A stretch of 64,000 bases of DNA, taken from NCBI GenBank assembly GCA_963815285.1, contig CAWFGB010000012.1, positions 124,001 through 188,000 on the forward strand. The letters are read 5' to 3'. The translations under genes were made by a program, and so were the position numbers. This DNA is from JACCSI01 sp963815285. Lineage in GTDB: Bacteria > Acidobacteriota > Vicinamibacteria > Vicinamibacterales > UBA2999. Shown in pieces: positions 47,625-56,658 of the stretch. Under the pieces are notes generated by a model. That model was given only the letters and a program-made list of their open reading frames with translations. It made no database searches and had not been told where the DNA came from. Every line of letters starts with the position of its first letter. Position 1 is the stretch's first letter.

Positions 47625-48151
47625 CGCGCAGCCGCGTGTGGGTGACGGGCGTCTGTCTGCTCGCGTCGCTCGCGACCACTGGCGCGCAAGTCAGGGTAGT
47701 GCTCTACGGCGACGATCGCCTCAAAGGAATTACCGAGGTTGATGTCGTCGTCACCGTCCTGGGCGAGGCGGCGGCGTGCGCCGTCTCTCGACCAGGACTG
47801 CAGACGGCCGCCGTCGGTGTTCTCCAAGGTTCGCGCATTCGCGCGACGGTGAGCGAGAAGGCCAGCAGCTGGCACTACACGGTCCTGATGACCGTGCGCA
47901 AGAGCCCGGCCGGGGACGGGTGTGCCAGCGCCGTCAGCACCGAATTGGTGGCGCAGGTGGAGGGATTCCCGGAAGCCGACAAGTTTGCCGCGCCCGGCGC
48001 ATGGGGCTCCATCCTGATGGGGCCGATGTCGCTTGTTCGGGAAAACGACCTTGTCACCTCGGCTCCGAGGGAGCATGATGCCACTGTACAGGCGGCCGCA
48101 CTGGCGCAGGTGGCCGCGCTTGCGGAGAGGGTGCGCCGCGCCAATCCGTAG
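47621..48151 (+). CDS. Hypothetical secreted protein
   Basis: 176 aa with a signal peptide (RVWVTGVCLLASLATTGAQ). The rest is mixed alpha/beta (VVLYGDDRLKGITEVDVVVT, SSWHYTVLMTVRKSP) with two cysteines about 75 residues apart that may pair. No family recognised. ATG 47621 overlaps the TerB-like stop. The following gene starts 9 nt later, so three genes form one unit. Confidence 0.7.
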   Translation: MTRSRVWVTGVCLLASLATTGAQVRVVLYGDDRLKGITEVDVVVTVLGEAAACAVSRPGLQTAAVGVLQGSRIRATVSEKASSWHYTVLMTVRKSPAGDGCASAVSTELVAQVEGFPEADKFAAPGAWGSILMGPMSLVRENDLVTSAPREHDATVQAAALAQVAALAERVRRANP

Positions 48152-48160
48152 GTTTTCAAA

Positions 48161-50212
48161 ATGAGCACCACGTCACGACTGCTCGTCGGCGCCTATGTTG
48201 TCGCCGCGTTCGCGGTGACGCCGTGTTCCGCGCAGCAAGCCACCGCGCCGAACCTATCGCGCGCCCAGCGCGCCGCGCTTCAAGCGCTCGTCCGCGCCGT
48301 AGGCGACGGCGCCTCGGCAATCGACGTCCCCGTCGCAGACTGGCCAGTGCATCTGCTACGCGCGTCGGACGGGTCGCACTACGTGGCGTTCTCCATCCAC
48401 GCGGACACGGCGATCGCGGCGCCCACGCCGGTTGTCCTCTACGTCCGCCTGGCCACGAAGCGTGATGAGCCCACATCATTCGCCGAACGATCGGCCGTCG
48501 CGGAATGGCTGGCGGGACAGGCGCCGGTGCCGGTGCTGCCACGACGCGGTATCGCGATCGGCGACATGCCGACCTACGGGGCCGCCGGCATCGCCACCCG
48601 CGGCCCTGGTCCGTCACAGAATCTGCAACTACTCGAGCTGGAGCGGGAGCGCGCCCGGGAGAAGCGCGAAGCGCAGGAGCGTTCGCGCAAGGCCTCGCTC
48701 GAAGGGACTGACACCGCCCGGCCGCCTCGCCCGCTCCTGCCCTTCGAGGATTTCGATGTGCAGGCGCTCGTCGGCTCGGACGGCAGCGGCGCACCGATCC
48801 TCCGGCGCAGCCTGACGGCGGGGCCCGGCGACTACGAGCTCACCGTCGCGTGGGTGGACCCTCAAGCGGCCGATCCTTCTTCGGCCGCGCGAGTGGTGCG
48901 CCGGTCCCTGATGCTGCCGCCGGCGTCGAGTACGGCGTTTGCCTTGAGCAGCGTCATCGTGGCCGACAGCGTGGCGGTGCGGGAGACGCCGGTGCCGGCC
49001 ACCGAGCAAGCCGCCCATCCGTATTCCATCGGGCCCACGGAGATCGTCCCGGCGCGCGACCACATGCTGACCACCGATGAGCGGCTCGCCCTCGTCGTGC
49101 AAGTGATCAACGCACAAGGATCAGCCACGGGAAAACCCGACGTCGCGGTCGGCTTTCGCGTGCTGCGCAAGAATGGCAGCAGCGAAGAACTGGTCGGGAC
49201 GCTGGCGCCGCAGACGTACAACGACAGCACACTGCCCGCTGATTTCGACGTGGCCAAAGGTCACCCGATCTTCGCCGCGGTCGCGGTGCCGCTCCAGACC
49301 TTCCGGCGCGGCGAGTATCGTCTCGAGGTCAGCGCCAACGATCGCGTGGCCACTACCGGAACCACGACCGACACATCGTTCACGGTCGTCGCGGCCCCGG
49401 CCGCCCTGCTGCGCGAAGCCCCGGCGCTGGCCGCACCATTCCGGCGCGAAGACCTCCTGCACCCGCGCGTGCTGGATGAGATTACCGCCCGGCTCCGGCC
49501 ACGCGCGCCGTCGGCGCCCATGCTGGAGGCGCTCACCATCGCGCGCGAGCGCAGGTTCGTGGAGCTGGTGCGCGACGATGCCGTCCCGCCCGAGGAAGCC
49601 GGCGCGCGGAGCGCGTTGCGCACGCTGGCGCTCTACGCCCTCGGCGACACGCCATCATCGCTGGCCGCTCCGTTGCGACTCGCCGAGCAGCAATCAGCCT
49701 CGCCGGTTGCCGTGCAGATCATCGCGGGCGGTCTTCGTGCGCTCGAGGGCAACGACCGCGACGCGCTGGCGGCCTGGAACGCCGCCCTGTCGGCGGGTGC
49801 CGAGACACCCGTCCTGGCGCCACTCGTGATGGGTGCCTGGCTACGGCTGGGCGACACGGGTGAGGCCGTCGATTTGGGTCGGCGGGCGCTGTCAGGGAAC
49901 GCCGCCGATGGCCGCGTGGCGGGTCCGGTGGCCGCGGCGTTGATCACTGCTGGTCAGTATGCCGGCGCACTCGAAGTGCTCGAGCCCGTCTTGACGCAAC
50001 AACCTGGCGACCTCGACGCGCAGTGGCTTGCGCTGCAGGCACTCTTCAGCGGATTCGTGTCCGGCAAGGCGCCGGGCGTGGATGCTGCTGGCCGCACCCG
50101 CCTCGCGGCGCTGGCGGAAACCTACATTGCGGCCAACGGGCGCCACGCCGCGCTTGCGCGCGACTGGGCCCGTGCCGTGGACGGCAGTGCGCCGTCCCCG
50201 CCGCGAAAGTAG
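48161..50212 (+). CDS. Hypothetical secreted protein with TPR-like C-terminus
   Basis: 683 aa. A signal peptide (RLLVGAYVVAAFAVTPCSAQQ) precedes a region of about 430 residues with beta-sandwich-like strands (DYELTVAWVDPQ, EYRLEVSANDRV) and an acidic/basic helical segment around 150-185 (LERERAREKREAQERSRK). From about residue 460, helical pairs of about 34 residues (DRDALAAWNAALSAGAET, AGALEVLEPVLTQQPGDLDA) look like TPRs. It converges on a VWFA-related gene 12 nt away, a combination seen in acidobacteria. Function unknown; probably periplasmic. Confidence 0.72.
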   Translation: MSTTSRLLVGAYVVAAFAVTPCSAQQATAPNLSRAQRAALQALVRAVGDGASAIDVPVADWPVHLLRASDGSHYVAFSIHADTAIAAPTPVVLYVRLATKRDEPTSFAERSAVAEWLAGQAPVPVLPRRGIAIGDMPTYGAAGIATRGPGPSQNLQLLELERERAREKREAQERSRKASLEGTDTARPPRPLLPFEDFDVQALVGSDGSGAPILRRSLTAGPGDYELTVAWVDPQAADPSSAARVVRRSLMLPPASSTAFALSSVIVADSVAVRETPVPATEQAAHPYSIGPTEIVPARDHMLTTDERLALVVQVINAQGSATGKPDVAVGFRVLRKNGSSEELVGTLAPQTYNDSTLPADFDVAKGHPIFAAVAVPLQTFRRGEYRLEVSANDRVATTGTTTDTSFTVVAAPAALLREAPALAAPFRREDLLHPRVLDEITARLRPRAPSAPMLEALTIARERRFVELVRDDAVPPEEAGARSALRTLALYALGDTPSSLAAPLRLAEQQSASPVAVQIIAGGLRALEGNDRDALAAWNAALSAGAETPVLAPLVMGAWLRLGDTGEAVDLGRRALSGNAADGRVAGPVAAALITAGQYAGALEVLEPVLTQQPGDLDAQWLALQALFSGFVSGKAPGVDAAGRTRLAALAETYIAANGRHAALARDWARAVDGSAPSPPRK

Positions 50213-50224
50213 CGTCGCCTCTGG

Positions 50225-51544
50225 TTACTTCTTGCGCGGCGGGGCCGGCGGCGTGCCCTCCGTCTTCAGCGAGTATTCCCGGCGCGCCGCAACCTCCACC
50301 CCGGGCCGGTCGACTTTGACTTCGAGCTTCCGCACGCGCTTGGTCGGGTCCGGGTTGCTCGAGTAGTAGCCGAGGATGTAATAGTCGCTGGTTTCCGCAT
50401 CGATCCGTTTCAGCGCGCTCACCAGGTCGTTGTCGTTGACGACGGCGAATCCCCCGGTTTCCTCGGCGATGTAACGCAGCGAGCTCTGGGTCTTCTGCAG
50501 GAACGTCCGCCACTCCGACTGATCGAGGTATTGGCCGGCATCGACGATGCCCGCGAGACCGCGTGGGTCGAGCGTGAAAATCGTCGCGTTGGCGCGGTTC
50601 GCCGACAGCGTCAGCTCGCGCATGTAGGCATACAAGTCCGCGTCTGCGGTCACCGACGGCAAGCGGAAATAGGGGTTGTCTTCGTCGAGCAGGAAGCGCG
50701 TGGGCTCGGAGAAGCGGCCACCCATAATCCGGTCGCGTCCCTTACGCGCCTCGGCGAACGGATCGAAGTCGTAGCCGGTGCTGATATAGAGCACCGCCTT
50801 ACGCTTGTTGGCCACGCGCTCGATGCTCGACAGAATGTTGTAGGCAGTGTAGAACGCCACCTGCGCCCGCTGGCGCAAATCGCCCGGCCCCTGCGAGGTC
50901 TCGAGCAGCTTGAAGATTTCGCCCGCTGTCATCGCGCTGCCGCGAATGCGCGTGATGCTGGCGGCGACCTCCTTGCGGTCGTAGGTCGGCTGCACTTCAA
51001 TGGACGACGGCCCGCTCGAGACCACCGACACGAGATCGCCGTCATGGATCAGGTTGTCGACGATGTCTTGCAGGAGCCGCCGGACGTGCGGTGTCATCTC
51101 TGGTTCGAAATGCAGATCGTCCACGAAGATCAAGAGCACGCGGCCACTGTTCTCCCCCACCTGCCGGCGCGGTGCGGACGGCAGCACGATCCCCTCGGGC
51201 GCGGGCGGTGGGGGCGCCGAGATCGTGTTGAACGTCCGCCCGCCGTGCACGAGCGCAAACGTGTCGATCTTCTGCGGGACACCGTCCTCGAGAATCGTGA
51301 AGCTCTCCTTCGTCAGGTCGGGAATGAACCGCCCCTTGTCGTCACGGGGAATCACATCGGTCGTCACGTGCGTCACGGCTGCGCGGAAGGTCGGCTGAGC
51401 CTGGTTCTGCGCGCTGACCGTCAACGACAGACCCGCGAGCAGCAACGCGATCACAATTGGGGCGTGAGGCCTAGCGCCTGGCGTCTGGGGCCTGGCCCCT
51501 TGGGCCTGAGGCCTGGCCGCTGTGGCCTGAAAGTGCATCTGCAA
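50225..51544 (-). CDS. VWFA-related secreted protein (acidobacterial type)
   Basis: 439 aa. After a leader (IALLLAGLSLTVSAQ), the family start TFRAAVTHVTTDVIPRDDKGRFIPDLTKESF and FTILEDGVPQKI is characteristic of the acidobacterial VWFA-related domain (TIGR03436 type). The VWFA core follows: VLLIFVDDLHFEP near 137, AVLYISTGYDFDP near 250 and a C-terminal ISAETSDYYILGYYSSNPD-like module. Residues 8-27 before the leader are encoded by a family A repeat (ARPQAQGARPQTPGARP), so the real start may be GTG 51454. Predicted exported, possibly metal-dependent protein binding. Confidence 0.85.
   Translation of the reverse strand: MQMHFQATAARPQAQGARPQTPGARPHAPIVIALLLAGLSLTVSAQNQAQPTFRAAVTHVTTDVIPRDDKGRFIPDLTKESFTILEDGVPQKIDTFALVHGGRTFNTISAPPPPAPEGIVLPSAPRRQVGENSGRVLLIFVDDLHFEPEMTPHVRRLLQDIVDNLIHDGDLVSVVSSGPSSIEVQPTYDRKEVAASITRIRGSAMTAGEIFKLLETSQGPGDLRQRAQVAFYTAYNILSSIERVANKRKAVLYISTGYDFDPFAEARKGRDRIMGGRFSEPTRFLLDEDNPYFRLPSVTADADLYAYMRELTLSANRANATIFTLDPRGLAGIVDAGQYLDQSEWRTFLQKTQSSLRYIAEETGGFAVVNDNDLVSALKRIDAETSDYYILGYYSSNPDPTKRVRKLEVKVDRPGVEVAARREYSLKTEGTPPAPPRKK
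51463..51530. repeat. GC-rich repeat, family A, at the VWFA gene start
   Basis: GAGGCCTAGCGCCTGGCGTCTGGGGCCTGGCCCC and GGGCCTGAGGCCTGGCC units. It is the longest copy in the window and overlaps the putative first 30 codons of the minus-strand gene. Confidence 0.7.
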
Positions 51545-51603
51545 ATTATGCCTTACACTCCGAGGGACCGGCGGGAGTGACGTCCCGTCTCTCCATGTGA
51601 GTC

Positions 51604-52740
51604 GTGAAGCGACGAACCTTGCTCCGGAGCGCGCTGACCGTCGGCGGTGTGGCGTTTCTCGGCGGCACCCACCGCCTCATCGACGCGTTGGCGGCACAAT
51701 CGTGTGCTGACGCGCCGCTCGGCGAGTTGCTGGAGGTCGTGCAACTGCACGGCGACACCGCCCGCGCCACGCAGTTCGGGCAGGTCCTCGGCGGCCGCGG
51801 ACTGGATGCCCGGCGTTTCACCGATCTGTCGCGACTCCAGCTCGATCGCCTGATCACACCAACGGCCGAGATGTTCCTGCGCACGGCTGCACCAGCCGCG
51901 CTCGATCTTTCCGCGACCTGGCCACTGCCCATCGAGCGCTGGCAGCGAGACGCCAGACCGATGGGCGCTCACCTGATTGAGTGTTCCGGCAACACCGACC
52001 CCGACAACTTCGGGCTGATGAGCGTGTGCGAGTGGGAGGGCCTGCTGCTGACCGAGATCTTGGGCGGGCTGCCCCCGAACCCAACGGCCACAGCGGTCCT
52101 GGTGAGCGGGCTCGATGATCCGGAATCGTCACGCAGCTCGCGGGCGGGCGCCAGCTGGGTATTCCCGCTCGAGGCCGTGAAGCACACCGGGGCATTTCTG
52201 GCCTTCCGCCTTAACGGCGAGCCGCTACCGCGGGATCACGGTGCTCCGATGCGGCTGGTGGTGCCGGGGTGGTACGGCTGCACCTGGATCAAATGGGTCA
52301 ACGACATCCGCCTCGTGGGTCCTGACGAGCCGCTCACGTCCCAGATGATCGAGTTCTCGCTACGGACGCACCAACGGACGTTACCGCCGCTCGCCCGCGA
52401 CTACGAACCGCCGGTCATCGATCTGGCCGCCATGCCGATTCGCGTCGAGAAGCGGCGTGTCGAGGGGCACCTCGAATATCGCGTTGTCGGGATCGTCTGG
52501 GGTGGAGAGAAGCCGTCGACGGAGCTGCAGATCCGGTTTCGTGCCGGAGACACGCCTACGTCATTCAACCTCTGCCCCAGGCCTGGCACGCATCGCACCT
52601 GGTCCCTGTGGGACTATCGCTGGCGGCCGACCTCGCCCGGCCTCTACAGCATCGCCCTCACCGCTTCCGACCCCTCAATCCGCACGCGGCGCCTGGATGT
52701 ATCGTTTTATGTGCGCCGCGTCTTCATCGCGGAAACCTAG
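51604..52740 (+). CDS. Sulfite-oxidase-fold molybdopterin oxidoreductase
   Basis: 378 aa. A Tat-like leader begins with KRRTLLRSALTVGGVAFLGG. The Mo-cofactor domain shows LIECSGNTDPDNFGLMSVCEWEGLLLTEIL, with the Cys ligand in ECSGN near 126, RLVVPGWYGCTWIKWVNDIRLV near 217 and a C-terminal beta-sandwich (dimerisation domain, to 378). This is the SUOX/YedY family exported by Tat and acting in the periplasm on sulfite, sulfoxides or similar. Typical members have R-x-x at the start; substrate is unknown. GTG 51604 is near the divergent VWFA gene. Confidence 0.82.
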   Translation: MKRRTLLRSALTVGGVAFLGGTHRLIDALAAQSCADAPLGELLEVVQLHGDTARATQFGQVLGGRGLDARRFTDLSRLQLDRLITPTAEMFLRTAAPAALDLSATWPLPIERWQRDARPMGAHLIECSGNTDPDNFGLMSVCEWEGLLLTEILGGLPPNPTATAVLVSGLDDPESSRSSRAGASWVFPLEAVKHTGAFLAFRLNGEPLPRDHGAPMRLVVPGWYGCTWIKWVNDIRLVGPDEPLTSQMIEFSLRTHQRTLPPLARDYEPPVIDLAAMPIRVEKRRVEGHLEYRVVGIVWGGEKPSTELQIRFRAGDTPTSFNLCPRPGTHRTWSLWDYRWRPTSPGLYSIALTASDPSIRTRRLDVSFYVRRVFIAET

Positions 52741-52786
52741 GCGCTGACGCGGCCGAACGGCACTCGGCAGGGCGCGCCAAGCGATC

Positions 52787-53806
52787 CTACAAGCCCATGC
52801 GATGCGGCTGCCACTGGATACCCAGCGCCATGATGCGTTCGAGCAGCATCTGGTACGGCAGCCTCGCGCGCTTGGCCGACCGCGCAAAGTCTTCGGCTTC
52901 GGCAAGCTGTGGGTTCGCGTTTGCCTCGATCACATAGGGGTTGTTGTGGCCATCCATGCGGAAATCCACGCGGGCGTAGCCTGACAACTCGAGCGCCCGA
53001 TAGGCGCGCTTGGCGAGGTGCTGCACCTTCGCCGCGACACCTTCCGGCAGTTGCGCCTCATCGGTGTCGATGCCGTGCCGTTTCTGGTACTTGACGCTCC
53101 ACTTGACGCGCTCGGTGGCAATTCGCCAGTTGTTCTCGGACATCTTGGCGAACGACATCTCCCAGACCGGAAACACACGCAGCCGGTGATTGCCCAGCAC
53201 CCCCACGTAAAGCTCACGGCCGTCGATGAACTGCTCGACGATCGCCGGTGTGAGAATCGTGTCGTGAATGTACTTCACCCGCTTCATCAGGTGTTCCTCA
53301 TTGGCCACCACCGACGCCTGCGATATCCCGATGGAGGATTCGTAGGTCAGCGACTTGACGATGAGTGGGTACTGGAGCTTCTTGGGCAGCACCGGGCGGC
53401 GGTTGAGGGGCACCACGGTGAAATACGGCGCCGGGATGCGATGGTAAGCCAGGAGCTTTCGGGACAGCGCCTTGTCGCGCGACAGCGTCAGCCCGCGTGG
53501 GTTGCAGCCGGTATAGGGCACCCGCAGCAGCTCGAGATAGCTGACGATGTTCTGGTCGAAGATGCCGATGTCGGCAAACGCCTCCATCATGTTGAAGACG
53601 ATGGTGGGCTTGAAGGAGTCAATCGACTGCCGAATCGGCGTCAGGTCGTCATGGACACCGATGACGAGCACTTCATGCTCGCGATTGCGTAACGCAGTCA
53701 CGACGTCCCATTCCATCCGCCACTCAGGATTTACGTCCGTGGTGGCCACGTCTTCCTTCGGCACGAGATCTTTGTGAACGAGCGCAAGGACGCGGTGCCT
53801 GATCAT
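52787..53806 (-). CDS. ATP-grasp enzyme (D-Ala-D-Ala ligase/RimK-like)
   Basis: 339 aa. Residues 1-95 are a preATP-grasp Rossmann part (VLVIGVHDDLTPIRQ, IVFNMMEAFADIG). The ATP-grasp proper shows YPLIVKSLTYESSIGISQ near 145, IVEQFIDGRELYVGVLGN near 190 and the metal site YARVDFRMDGHNNPYVIEANANPQ near 283-306 (Asp, Glu, Asn). It fits peptide- or amino-acid-ligating enzymes. It lies 43 nt downstream of a same-strand zinc metallopeptidase of equal length, so the two may make and break the same amide linkage. Peptidoglycan Ddl itself is less likely given the divergent N-terminus. Confidence 0.87.
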   Translation of the reverse strand: MIRHRVLALVHKDLVPKEDVATTDVNPEWRMEWDVVTALRNREHEVLVIGVHDDLTPIRQSIDSFKPTIVFNMMEAFADIGIFDQNIVSYLELLRVPYTGCNPRGLTLSRDKALSRKLLAYHRIPAPYFTVVPLNRRPVLPKKLQYPLIVKSLTYESSIGISQASVVANEEHLMKRVKYIHDTILTPAIVEQFIDGRELYVGVLGNHRLRVFPVWEMSFAKMSENNWRIATERVKWSVKYQKRHGIDTDEAQLPEGVAAKVQHLAKRAYRALELSGYARVDFRMDGHNNPYVIEANANPQLAEAEDFARSAKRARLPYQMLLERIMALGIQWQPHRMGL

Positions 53807-53849
53807 CCCCGGGCCTCACCGAGGAAGGGGGCCATGAGCGGACGCCGAA

Positions 53850-54869
53850 TCACAGCGCCACCCGATGACGTCCGCTGTGCAGGTAGTTCATCGTTTGCAC
53901 GGTGAGCAACACAGTGAATTCATAGCGCGCCTGTTCCTCCGGCACCGCGAGGCGCAGCTTCAGCTCGCGGCATCGCGTGATCATATCCTCGAACACTTTG
54001 TCGATCGTGTATTGATAGATCCCAGTCCACTCCGCAACGACACGACGAACGGGGTGGCGAATGCGCGCGAGGAACTGCGCGGCAGTCATGCGGTGGGCGA
54101 ACTCCGGCGCATCGGAGAACAACCGGCGCAGCTCGCGATCGTAGAACTTCGGGTGCTCGACGCCCTGACGCAGGCGCTTGCGCCGGTAGTGCCGCCTGAG
54201 CGTGTGGCGCAGGCGGCGTAGCGGATCGACTTCCTCGGCGTTCACCAGCAGCGGCTTCTTGCTCCGGAGCGTGTGCATCAGCGCGTCCATGTATTCGAGT
54301 TTGGCCAGCGCCGACCAGCCGACATAGCGGCGCTCCCAGTTCGAATCGGGCGTCAGCCAGACCGCAAAGGTTTCAGCGAAGTCTTCATCCGGGTGGCTTT
54401 GGGCATACCAGGGATCGATGTGCTGAACGAAGCTCTTGCTGTACGGCTTGGGCGAATAGAACTCCGGGTATGGGACCGACGAACTGCCGAACACGACGCG
54501 CCGCTGCCGCTTCAAACGCAGCCGGTACGCATTGTCGATGACGTGTCCAGCCTCGTGGCGCAGGATGCGCATGCACCAGTCGTGATCGCCGCCCTCGACC
54601 TGGAGCATCTGCGCCTTCTCGAGCCGCTCGAGCCGGGGATGCGCCAGATAGAACGGCACGGCCATTGCCGCCGTACCGTCCGGGGTGAACCACTCGTCGG
54701 AAAGGTAGAAGTGGATCGGGAAGCGCAGCGAGCGCTGTTCGAGCTCGCTGCAAAGCTGGGCGATCCGCCCCTCGACGACCGTGCCCTGGAGGGTGAGCGG
54801 CAGGTCCGAGAGGCGCAAATCCAGGAGCTGCTCATCCGGCAACTCGTGCCAGTTCGGAAGGGCCGCCAT
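53850..54869 (-). CDS. Putative zinc-binding metallopeptidase (HExxH)
   Basis: 339 aa, no signal peptide, so cytosolic. The zinc motif is MRILRHEAGHVIDNAYRL near residue 105 (His-Glu-Ala-Gly-His), with EDFAETFAVWLTP near 163 as the downstream Glu site (gluzincin-like). Flanking conserved-looking strings are FPIHFYLSDEWFTPDGTAAMAVPFYLAHPRL and WERRYVGWSALAKLEYMDAL. The C-terminal 100 residues are basic helices. It lies directly upstream of the ATP-grasp gene in one transcript. The family resembles the uncharacterised Peptidase_Mx group; substrate unknown. Confidence 0.8.
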   Translation of the reverse strand: MAALPNWHELPDEQLLDLRLSDLPLTLQGTVVEGRIAQLCSELEQRSLRFPIHFYLSDEWFTPDGTAAMAVPFYLAHPRLERLEKAQMLQVEGGDHDWCMRILRHEAGHVIDNAYRLRLKRQRRVVFGSSSVPYPEFYSPKPYSKSFVQHIDPWYAQSHPDEDFAETFAVWLTPDSNWERRYVGWSALAKLEYMDALMHTLRSKKPLLVNAEEVDPLRRLRHTLRRHYRRKRLRQGVEHPKFYDRELRRLFSDAPEFAHRMTAAQFLARIRHPVRRVVAEWTGIYQYTIDKVFEDMITRCRELKLRLAVPEEQARYEFTVLLTVQTMNYLHSGRHRVAL

Positions 54870-54933
54870 GCGCCGCAGATCTTACACGCCCTCCCGATGA
54901 GGGTTGGCCCTTGCCCTTCATGAGGTTCTTCGG

Positions 54934-56544
54934 CTACTGCTTGAGCGCTGTGCGCGCTTCGGCGAGTTCCGGAAGGTTCGGATCGGCAGTCCGCCAGTTG
55001 GCGAGAAACTGCTTGTAAACGGCGCGGCTCCTGGCCGTATCCCCGGCTCTATCGGCGGCCCGGGCCAGCCCCAGCACCGCGCGACTGCGATTGGGCGTGC
55101 GCGCCAGGGTGCGCTCGAACCACACGACCGCCTCCTTCGGCCGACCCGCCGCCAGCAGCAGCTCGCCATACAACTCGTCAGCGCCTTTGACCGGATAGGG
55201 CCGGCCGATCGGCTTCGGCATGCGCGCCTGAGCGGCGGTGGCACGCTCCATCGCGGCGAACGCCTCCTTCGAGTCGCCCTGTGAGAGCATCAGCAACGCG
55301 CCAACTTCATGCAGCATCACTGTTGCCTGTTCGCGCACCTCGGCGTTGGGCGGCGATTTCACCAGCTTCTCGAACTCCCCGACCGCGGCAAACAGGCGCT
55401 TGTCGTCCTTCAGGTTGTAGGCGCTCAAGCCAAGGGCAAACAGCTCGTCGATGTTGTCGAACGAGGCCTGCCCTTGCATGTCCGCCCAGCGCTGGCTCTC
55501 GATCACGTAGCGCGCGCGCATTGACCCACGATCGTTTCTGAGCGCCACGACGCCGCTGCCGCGCCCGATCTCGCTGTCAGCGTAATGAGCACCGCCGATA
55601 TGCTCGGTCGTGCCCACGACCTTCATCGCCTGCTCGATCATCTGGATCGCTTCGCGCGCGCGCGTGAAGCGCCCCTGCTGGGTCCACTCGTACTGCAACC
55701 ATGCCAGGCTGTGATAGTCGCGCGAGGCAATCGACAGCTTGCGCCGGTTGGCCCACTGGATCGACGCGTCCCATGACGCCTGGTCGGTAGCCGCCGCTTC
55801 ATCCCACATGCCGAGTTGCACGAAGGTGTGCGCGGGCATGTGCAGCGCATGGCTCGCCGCCGGGGCAATCTTGGCGTACGCGCGGGCGGCAGACAGGGCG
55901 CGTGGTGCCAACTGCGCGTGATCGTAGGCATGGATGATGTAATGTGCCGCGCCCGGATGTTGAGGGTTGCGCTTGAACAGGCCCTCGACGATGGCGCCGG
56001 CCTTCTGGCGGGTCGGCACGCCCTGATCGCCGCGCGGCACGAGGGCAAGCAGCGACAGCGCGTAGAATGCCTGCGCTTCGTCGTCATTGGGAAACTTGGC
56101 GACCAGCGCGGCCATGGCATCCGCGTGCGCCTTATCGCGGGCCGCCTTGGTGCCGGGTCCCCACAAGGCTTCGACCGCCGCCAGGTACAACTGCTCGCGG
56201 GGCGTCTTGGCTTTGGCCGCGCGCGCGGCGGGCGTTGTTCCGAGCTTCAGCAACACCGCGCGGCCCTTGTCCGGCTCCTCACCGAACCAGAGCGGCTGGT
56301 TGAAGCACATCGCCTCACCCCAGTAAGCCATCACGAAACCGGGATCGATCTTCTGCGCCGCCCGAAAGCGATCGATCGCGTCTTCGTAGCCGAAGCTATG
56401 CAGCCACGCGACGCCGCGGATGAATTCGGTCTGCGCAGCGGGAGCGCCGGAATTGGGAAATGAGATCTGCCCGAGTGGTTCGCGCACTTGGGCGACGAGG
56501 CTGGCGTTGGCGAGAACGAGGGCGATGAGAATGAACCGACGCAT
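54934..56544 (-). CDS. Secreted TPR-repeat protein
   Basis: 536 aa with a leader (RRFILIALVLANASLVAQ). Many 34-residue helical pairs are visible (IDRFRAAQKIDPGFVMAYWGEA, EALYLAAVEALWG-like, GLFKRNPQHPGAAHYIIHAYDH, VVWFERTLARTPNRSRAVLGLARAADR). The segment YDHAQLAPRALSAARAYAKIAPAASHALHMPAHTF is common in large acidobacterial and proteobacterial TPR proteins of unknown role. Predicted periplasmic scaffold. It ends 64 nt before the metallopeptidase start and may be in the same run of minus-strand genes. Confidence 0.82.
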   Translation of the reverse strand: MRRFILIALVLANASLVAQVREPLGQISFPNSGAPAAQTEFIRGVAWLHSFGYEDAIDRFRAAQKIDPGFVMAYWGEAMCFNQPLWFGEEPDKGRAVLLKLGTTPAARAAKAKTPREQLYLAAVEALWGPGTKAARDKAHADAMAALVAKFPNDDEAQAFYALSLLALVPRGDQGVPTRQKAGAIVEGLFKRNPQHPGAAHYIIHAYDHAQLAPRALSAARAYAKIAPAASHALHMPAHTFVQLGMWDEAAATDQASWDASIQWANRRKLSIASRDYHSLAWLQYEWTQQGRFTRAREAIQMIEQAMKVVGTTEHIGGAHYADSEIGRGSGVVALRNDRGSMRARYVIESQRWADMQGQASFDNIDELFALGLSAYNLKDDKRLFAAVGEFEKLVKSPPNAEVREQATVMLHEVGALLMLSQGDSKEAFAAMERATAAQARMPKPIGRPYPVKGADELYGELLLAAGRPKEAVVWFERTLARTPNRSRAVLGLARAADRAGDTARSRAVYKQFLANWRTADPNLPELAEARTALKQ

Positions 56545-56591
56545 CCGTATCAGCGTATCGGAAACGTCACGGTCTTCGCCCGGATCGCCCC

Positions 56592-56627
56592 TCCAAAACG
56601 AAGAAGGGCGGGACCCGAGCCCCGCCC
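56592..56627 (-). terminator. Rho-independent terminator after the TonB receptor
   Basis: On the minus strand a perfect 7-bp GC stem (GGGCGGG/CCCGCCC, 56606-56627, loop of 8) is followed by TTCTTCGTTTTGG. It starts 31 nt after the receptor stop. It is the best intrinsic terminator in the window. Confidence 0.65.
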
Positions 56628-56630
56628 TCC

Positions 56631-56658
56631 ATCTGTGTAATCTGTGTAATCTGTGGTC
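56631..56658. repeat. Repeat family C, tandem ATCTGTGTA units
   Basis: ATCTGTGTA ATCTGTGTA ATCTGTGG: two perfect 9-nt units and a third partial, ending at the stop codon of the receptor gene. The related phrase CTGTGGAACCTGTGCAATCTGTGG is at 22986-23010. Confidence 0.65.
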
